64,000 nucleotides of DNA from a bacterium (GTDB lineage: Bacteria > Myxococcota_A > Bradymonadia > Bradymonadales > Bradymonadaceae): NCBI GenBank assembly GCA_030427705.1, contig JAUIBR010000009.1, positions 105,569 through 169,568 of the forward strand, given 5' to 3'. Under the pieces are notes generated by a model, which did no database searches, was not told the origin of the DNA, and was given only the letters and a program-made list of their open reading frames with translations. The first letter of the stretch is position 1. Each line of letters starts with the position of its first letter. Shown in pieces: positions 60,962 to 64,000 of the stretch. The translations under genes and the position numbers were made by a program.

Positions 60962-61347
60962 CATCTGAAGAGCTTCAAACGTTCTTAGAGAAGTTAAAGG
61001 AGCGCCGGACGGCGCTATTGGACGAGGGTGACTTCAAGGTGGAGCCTAATCGCACCGACGCGACCACGCTTCCAGACGAGGACGAGCAGCCGCTCAACGA
61101 GATGAATCAGGTCATTGCATCCCGACGAAACAAACAACGAGCTGACGAGCTCGCCGGCATCACACGCGCAATTCGCGCGATTCACGAGGACCCCGAGGAC
61201 TTCGGATATTGCGAAGATTGTGGGGATGAGATTCCGATCAAGCGCCTGGAGCTGATGCCTTGGGCGCAATTCTGTGTGAAGTGCAAGAGCAAGCAGGATG
61301 ATGGGCGCGGCTACAAACGCAGCCACGCCGGCGACTACCTAGACTAG
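60958..61347 (+). CDS. DksA/TraR C4-type zinc-finger protein
   Basis: The 129-residue protein has an N-terminal coiled-coil and a C-terminal DksA/TraR zinc finger with Cys85, Cys88, Cys106 and Cys109 (YCEDCGDEIPIKRLELMPWAQFCVKC). DksA-like proteins enter the secondary channel of RNA polymerase with ppGpp and retune transcription of ribosomal and stress genes. The acidic tip residues of the coiled-coil (EDPEDF) fit that role. It overlaps the ceramidase-like gene by four bases, an odd pairing of a regulator with a secreted enzyme. A tandem hairpin repeat begins at the last base of its stop codon. Confidence 0.9.
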   Translation: MTSEELQTFLEKLKERRTALLDEGDFKVEPNRTDATTLPDEDEQPLNEMNQVIASRRNKQRADELAGITRAIRAIHEDPEDFGYCEDCGDEIPIKRLELMPWAQFCVKCKSKQDDGRGYKRSHAGDYLD

Positions 61348-61456
61348 GTTCGCTTTGCTCACCGGTTTGGTTCGCGTTGCTCACCGATTTGGTTCGCGTT
61401 GCTCACCGGTTTGGTTCGCGTTGCTCACCGATTTGGTTCGCTTCGCTCACCGATGC
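61347..61456. repeat. Tandem 22-bp hairpin repeat, five copies
   Basis: Five head-to-tail 22-bp units start at the last base of the DksA stop codon. Each has arms GGTTCGC and GCTCACC; the central three bases vary (TTT, GTT, GTT, GTT, TTC) and the linker alternates CGGTTT and CGATTT. They are the reverse complement of the family at 28332-28492 but one base shorter in the loop. Conserved arms with a variable loop suggest a selected stem rather than a random slippage tract. Confidence 0.92.
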
Positions 61457-61457
61457 A

Positions 61458-61489
61458 TAAGGAAAGCCCCAGGCTTCACGCGCTGGGGC
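61458..61489 (-). terminator. Rho-independent terminator for mscS
   Basis: On the minus strand, GCCCCAG and CTGGGGC form a seven-base perfect stem followed by TTTCCTTAT. It lies 36 bases past the mscS stop. Confidence 0.75.
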
Positions 61490-61524
61490 CGACCTTTGAC
61501 CAATGTAGTACGGGATGGTCAAAC

Positions 61525-62382
61525 CTAAGCTGCTTGCTTTAACTCTACCTCACCTTCCGTGCGGAAATGGACCACACGTTGTGGGAATGGGATTTCGATT
61601 CCGGCGTCATCCAACGCTTTCTTGGTATTGCTGGCGACGCTGTCGAGCGCCAACCGCACATCAATGGGTTGGGACTTGGTCCAGTATCGAATCTCGAAGT
61701 TGACCGAGCTCGCGTCGTGTTCCGAAACCAAGATTTTGGGTTCGGGTTCCTGCAACACGCCTTCTGATTTCATCACGGCGTCGGCCAAGACGTTTCGCGC
61801 TTCTTCGATATCTTCGTCGTAAGCGATGCCTGTGTAGAACTGAGACATCATCTCGTCGCGCGCGGTCTGCACGCGAACAGCCGAAGTGAACAAACGGGAG
61901 TTAGGGACGACGAATTCTTCGCCGGTGATGGTCTGCAAGATTGTGTTTCGAAACGAAATGTCCTCAACAAAACCTTGCAGCCCATCGGCGTCGATATAGT
62001 CGCCAAGCCGAAACGGTCGGCGACCCAATATCAGCACACCCGCCAGAAAGTTCTGGAAGATGTCCTTGAACGCAAAACCCACAGCGACACCACCCAGGCC
62101 AAGCACGCCAACGATGTCACCAGCGGTCAAACCCGGGAACAGGACGGCGGAGGCTGAAAACAGACCACCGGCCAATGTTGCCGAATAACCAAGTGCGGAA
62201 AACAGGTTTTGCAGGTTGGGATCAATATCCCAACGGTTTGTGAGTGAGCGAATCACCCATCGAACCCCCTTCGCCAAAATCCATGCAGAAATTAATACAA
62301 CTGAGGCGATAGCGAGGTCCGGAAGTAAATCGAGCGATGATATCCAGAAGTCTTCAAATACGTTCTTGATGCGGTCAAACAT
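61525..62382 (-). CDS. mscS: MscS-family small-conductance mechanosensitive channel
   Basis: MscS opens under membrane tension to release solutes during osmotic downshock. The 285-residue protein has three membrane helices within about residues 20-115. The pore-lining third helix is Gly/Ala-rich (VGVLGLGGVAVGFAFKDIFQNFLAG). The soluble beta domain follows with GRRPFRLGDYIDADGLQGFVEDISFRNT split across two motifs, and an alpha-beta C-terminal cage. The helix and cage proportions match E. coli MscS (286 residues). An upstream gene for a 214-residue membrane protein lies 50 bases away, and both are probably expressed from the structured-leader promoter near 63.2 kb. Confidence 0.94.
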   Translation of the reverse strand: MFDRIKNVFEDFWISSLDLLPDLAIASVVLISAWILAKGVRWVIRSLTNRWDIDPNLQNLFSALGYSATLAGGLFSASAVLFPGLTAGDIVGVLGLGGVAVGFAFKDIFQNFLAGVLILGRRPFRLGDYIDADGLQGFVEDISFRNTILQTITGEEFVVPNSRLFTSAVRVQTARDEMMSQFYTGIAYDEDIEEARNVLADAVMKSEGVLQEPEPKILVSEHDASSVNFEIRYWTKSQPIDVRLALDSVASNTKKALDDAGIEIPFPQRVVHFRTEGEVELKQAA

Positions 62383-62432
62383 GTGTCTCTTATGCTGCTA
62401 GAAAACGGGTCGAGATAGCGAATCGCTCGCGG

Positions 62433-63077
62433 TTACGCGGCGACAGCGGTCTCAGCCAGGTCTTCGTACAGCGAGACAACGAGGTCTGACGTGAGCAGTG
62501 GCAACTCAAACGATACAAGGATGGAGCCTGGTCGGATCTGAATGTCACCATCAACTTCGCGGGCGAAGTCGATGACCCTTTCGGTCGCAACGGCTTGAGA
62601 TCCGGTCACGATCTCCATCTCGACAATGCCTGACTCAAACACCCGGATTTCACCGGGTCCTTCGAAGGTCGGAATCGAAACGTATCGGCGATATGGAATG
62701 GCGTCCGTGTCGAACTCTTGACTAACTTCGTGCGCAATCGCACGAGGGTTGGAGTTCCATTGATAGGTCTTCAAAAACCCGAGATCCCGACGGTTTGATG
62801 CCATATCGCGCATGAATACACGCGCTCCGGCAATATCATCGATATCTTCGGGTGCGATGCACTCCTTTTCGACGACGGTTTCATCATCGAGCTCAACGAC
62901 CAGGTTCCCGTACGGAAATCCGTGGCGGCGTCCGATGGGAATGAAGCGTCGAATGCGGCCTTCGATAAGGCGAGGACGCTCCAAAATCCAATCACGATGG
63001 GCCTCGCGTGTGCGCCAAGCGAGCGCAAGAAGAAGAATTGAGAAGGTTACGGTCACTGCAATACCTAGCAAAATCAT
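62433..63077 (-). CDS. Membrane-anchored protein of unknown function
   Basis: The 214-residue protein has one N-terminal membrane helix (about 3-20), a basic stretch (RTREAHRDWILERPRLIEGRIRR in several turns) and a soluble beta-rich domain. I recognise no family. GGGAAG lies just before the ATG. It sits upstream of mscS on the same strand and downstream of a 106-base multi-helix leader and a sigma-70-like promoter, which suggests co-expression and possibly leader-mediated control of both genes, for example by an osmotic or ion signal. Confidence 0.7.
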   Translation of the reverse strand: MILLGIAVTVTFSILLLALAWRTREAHRDWILERPRLIEGRIRRFIPIGRRHGFPYGNLVVELDDETVVEKECIAPEDIDDIAGARVFMRDMASNRRDLGFLKTYQWNSNPRAIAHEVSQEFDTDAIPYRRYVSIPTFEGPGEIRVFESGIVEMEIVTGSQAVATERVIDFAREVDGDIQIRPGSILVSFELPLLTSDLVVSLYEDLAETAVAA

Positions 63078-63100
63078 ATACTTCCCTTGGTTTTGTTGTG

Positions 63101-63206
63101 AGCGACTAAGACTCTCTAAAGCTGCGCTGGACCATCCCGTTGGTCTCCAGCCGGCTCAAGGTGTTTATCACCGAGCCGAGCGCGAGCGATGGCTGCTCGC
63201 GTCGCT
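63101..63206 (-). ncRNA. Candidate structured 5' leader (four-helix junction)
   Basis: In minus-strand order, P1 (AGCGAC/GTCGCT, 63206-63201 with 63106-63101) encloses three hairpins. P2 is GCGAGC/GCTCGC (63182-63200), directly stacked on P1. P3 is GGCTC GGTG / CACC AA GAGCC (63153-63177). P4 is GCTGG ACCA / TGGT CCAGC with a two-base bulge (63126-63151). Junction strands are 0, 4, 1 and 19 bases. It lies between a promoter (-10 at 63219-63224) and the start of the 214-residue protein at 63077. I match it to no known riboswitch or regulatory RNA class. Confidence 0.65.
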
Positions 63207-63218
63207 AGTCATATGCTT

Positions 63219-63247
63219 AAACTATCACATAGACATGTTTGTTTCAA
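63219..63247 (-). promoter_or_regulatory. Sigma-70-like promoter for the structured leader
   Basis: On the minus strand, TTGAAA (63247-63242) and TAGTTT (63224-63219) are separated by 17 bases. The expected start near 63212 lies a few bases before helix P1 of the leader. Confidence 0.6.
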
Positions 63248-63291
63248 GAAAGCTATCAACCATTGGGGCTGAGGGCTAGGGGGCAAGAAAC

Positions 63292-63347
63292 GAAAGCGCC
63301 GGAAAATCCCATCCAATCATAAACAGCTTGGATCTTCCGGCGCTTTC
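63292..63347. repeat. Perfect 13-bp inverted repeat
   Basis: GAAAGCGCCGGAA (63292-63304) is fully complementary to TTCCGGCGCTTTC (63335-63347). An inner stem ATCCAA/TTGGAT lies in the 30-base loop. On the minus strand it is followed by GTTTCTT, so it could terminate leftward transcripts, but it also fits a structured RNA or mobile-element end. Confidence 0.75.
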
Positions 63348-63350
63348 TAA

Positions 63351-63400
63351 AACGTTCAATCCACACACACACACACACACCCGACACGAAATTGAACGTT
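63351..63400. repeat. Perfect 10-bp inverted repeat around a CA microsatellite
   Basis: AACGTTCAAT (63351-63360) is fully complementary to ATTGAACGTT (63391-63400). The 30-base loop contains nine to ten CA dinucleotides. Two further short stems follow (GTCTT/AAGAC at 63403-63424 and CCAAC/GTTGG at 63437-63452). Confidence 0.75.
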
Positions 63401-63460
63401 ATGTCTTTTGCTTCGTATGAAGACCGTTTCATTTAGCCAACCATTCAGTTGGTCTCCATC

Positions 63461-63648
63461 GTAGCGATTTCTTATAGAGCATGGGTTGTGCCAAGATCGT
63501 CAAAACCGAACCAAAAAACTTGCTAACCCATTAAGTTCAACATGTTACAAGTTCCTGTGAGGAAATTCTCAACGCGTCAGAACCATGCCATAGGTGGCAA
63601 CTCGGACTTCCATGTCATGGCAAGTGGAAATTCGGTTATCCACTTTAC
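63461..63648. other. Intergenic stretch with a diverged 12-base direct repeat
   Basis: No gene is seen here. GTGGCAACTCGG (63594-63605) recurs as GTGGAAATTCGG (63624-63635), 30 bases apart, followed by TTATCCAC. The pattern resembles the multiple terminal repeats of some insertion sequences, but no transposase is present and the identification is uncertain. Confidence 0.35.
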
Positions 63649-63885
63649 GCGCTTCGCGCTGGCGTCGCCCTGCGGGCTGGCGTCGCTTCGCTGGCGTCGC
63701 TCGTTTCACTCGCTGGGGTCGCGCTTCGCGCTGGCGTCGCTTCGCTGGCGTCGCTTCGCTGGCGTCGCTCGTTTCACCTCGCTGGGGTCGCGCTTCGCGC
63801 TGGTGTCGTGCCCTATTCGGTGCTGAAACGCGAGCGCAGCGCGCTGAAACGCGAACGGAGCGAGCTGAAACGCGAGATGTCTTGA
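63649..63885. repeat. Hairpin-unit repeat cluster
   Basis: Nine short hairpin units (63649-63807) each end in TGGCGTC, TGGGGTC or TGGTGTC. Stems include GCGC-TTC-GCGC, GCCC-TGC-GGGC and GC-TTC-GC, so some arms differ yet stay complementary. Three more units with a 21-base period (CTGAAACGCGA plus a variable part) occupy 63823-63885. The region is non-coding; in-frame readings through it are repeat translations. Confidence 0.85.
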
Positions 63886-63887
63886 GA

Positions 63888-63955
63888 AGGCCGACCCCTT
63901 TATCATGGGTTTACACACGTAGTCATAGCTACAGACCCATGACCAGAGGCCGACC
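63888..63955. repeat. Direct repeat flanking a nested inverted repeat
   Basis: AGGCCGACC occurs at 63888-63896 and again at 63947-63955, touching the ATG at 63956. Between them TCATGGGT (63903-63910) pairs with ACCCATGA (63935-63942), with an inner GTAG/CTAC stem. The arrangement resembles a mobile-element end or a regulatory site at the gene start. Confidence 0.6.
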
Positions 63956-64000
63956 ATGAAGAAGACTATCACACAAATCGTTGCATTGGACCTATCTGAC
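63956..64000 (+). CDS. Start of a gene cut by the window edge, possible IS110-like transposase
   Basis: Only 15 residues are visible (MKKTITQIVALDLSD). AGAGG lies before the ATG. The pattern, a short basic start followed by hydrophobic residues and D-L-S-D, is like the first strand of RuvC-fold DEDD transposases of the IS110 family, where the Asp is catalytic. With so few residues this is only a hint. If right, the structured non-coding DNA upstream would be where IS110 elements encode their guide (bridge) RNA. Confidence 0.3.
   Translation, partial: MKKTITQIVALDLSD

Noticed and set aside
63542..63972. Open frames rich in Arg, Trp and Ala through the repeat cluster
   Set aside because: They are repeat translations without a ribosome binding site or recognisable domain.

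Overview
The window looks like a chromosomal segment of a predatory or lipid-scavenging member of the former Deltaproteobacteria, most likely Bradymonadota (Bradymonadales) or a close Myxococcota relative. The support is indirect: moderate-to-high GC, an MglB/MglA polarity pair, very many lipoproteins and outer-membrane beta-barrels, Asn-Asn-X and Asp-Met low-complexity spacers behind lipoprotein cysteines, an acyl-CoA-binding protein, a neutral-ceramidase-like lipoprotein and a PECR-like reductase. No rRNA, tRNA, CRISPR array or prophage was seen. Most genes are ordinary chromosomal ones; only the last kilobase looks mobile or repeat-rich.

Layout. 1-6.2 kb (minus): the N-terminal part of EF-P, a Roadblock protein, then a TolC / membrane-fusion / RND efflux operon. 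6.3-9.8 kb: a small membrane protein, a thrombospondin-3/VWA lipoprotein and larC. 9.8-15.8 kb (minus): a tightly coupled operon of three beta-propeller lipoproteins and one beta-barrel. 16.1-20.1 kb: a PECR-like SDR, a TPR protein and a lipoprotein-anchored periplasmic-binding protein. 20.1-23.0 kb: rph, a DUF423 protein, a lipoprotein and an outer-membrane protein, all overlapping. 23.0-25.4 kb: 3-hydroxyanthranilate dioxygenase, ACMS decarboxylase and a KynB-like cyclase-family hydrolase (lower kynurenine pathway). 25.5-28.2 kb: a Lys-rich secreted repeat protein, then a TetR repressor divergent from a cytochrome P450 with two matching palindromic operators between them.

28.2-38.3 kb: a repeat array, a 960-residue bitopic protein, SpoIID and PEGA proteins (minus), then a plus-strand run of PP2C phosphatase, two ArsA/Get3-like ATPases and a Fic-fold protein lacking the catalytic His. 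38.5-46.5 kb: ribA with a hairpin-rich leader, a YfbK-like VWA lipoprotein, ybaB-recR, mglB-mglA, ppx, a barrel and a small lipoprotein. 46.5-55.6 kb: a VIT/VWA protein, an OMP-GDPD-OMP overlapping trio, hisS, a lipoprotein and dinB. 55.6-58.1 kb (minus): small unknowns, a MOSC protein and ACBP. 58.2-61.3 kb: a ceramidase-like lipoprotein overlapping a DksA/TraR zinc-finger protein. 61.5-63.1 kb (minus): mscS and a membrane protein preceded by a promoter and a four-helix junction-like leader.

The strongest unexplained signals are non-coding. One is the 63.10-63.21 kb leader, where a closing helix and three hairpins sit directly downstream of a well-spaced promoter. Another is a dispersed tandem hairpin repeat with conserved arms and a variable loop, whose copies start at stop codons. 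The last is the dense inverted-repeat region at 63.29-63.94 kb, upstream of a gene start cut by the window edge. Among proteins, the ArsA pair with asymmetric Walker A motifs next to a His-less Fic protein, and the propeller-lipoprotein operon, are the best candidates for an undescribed system.
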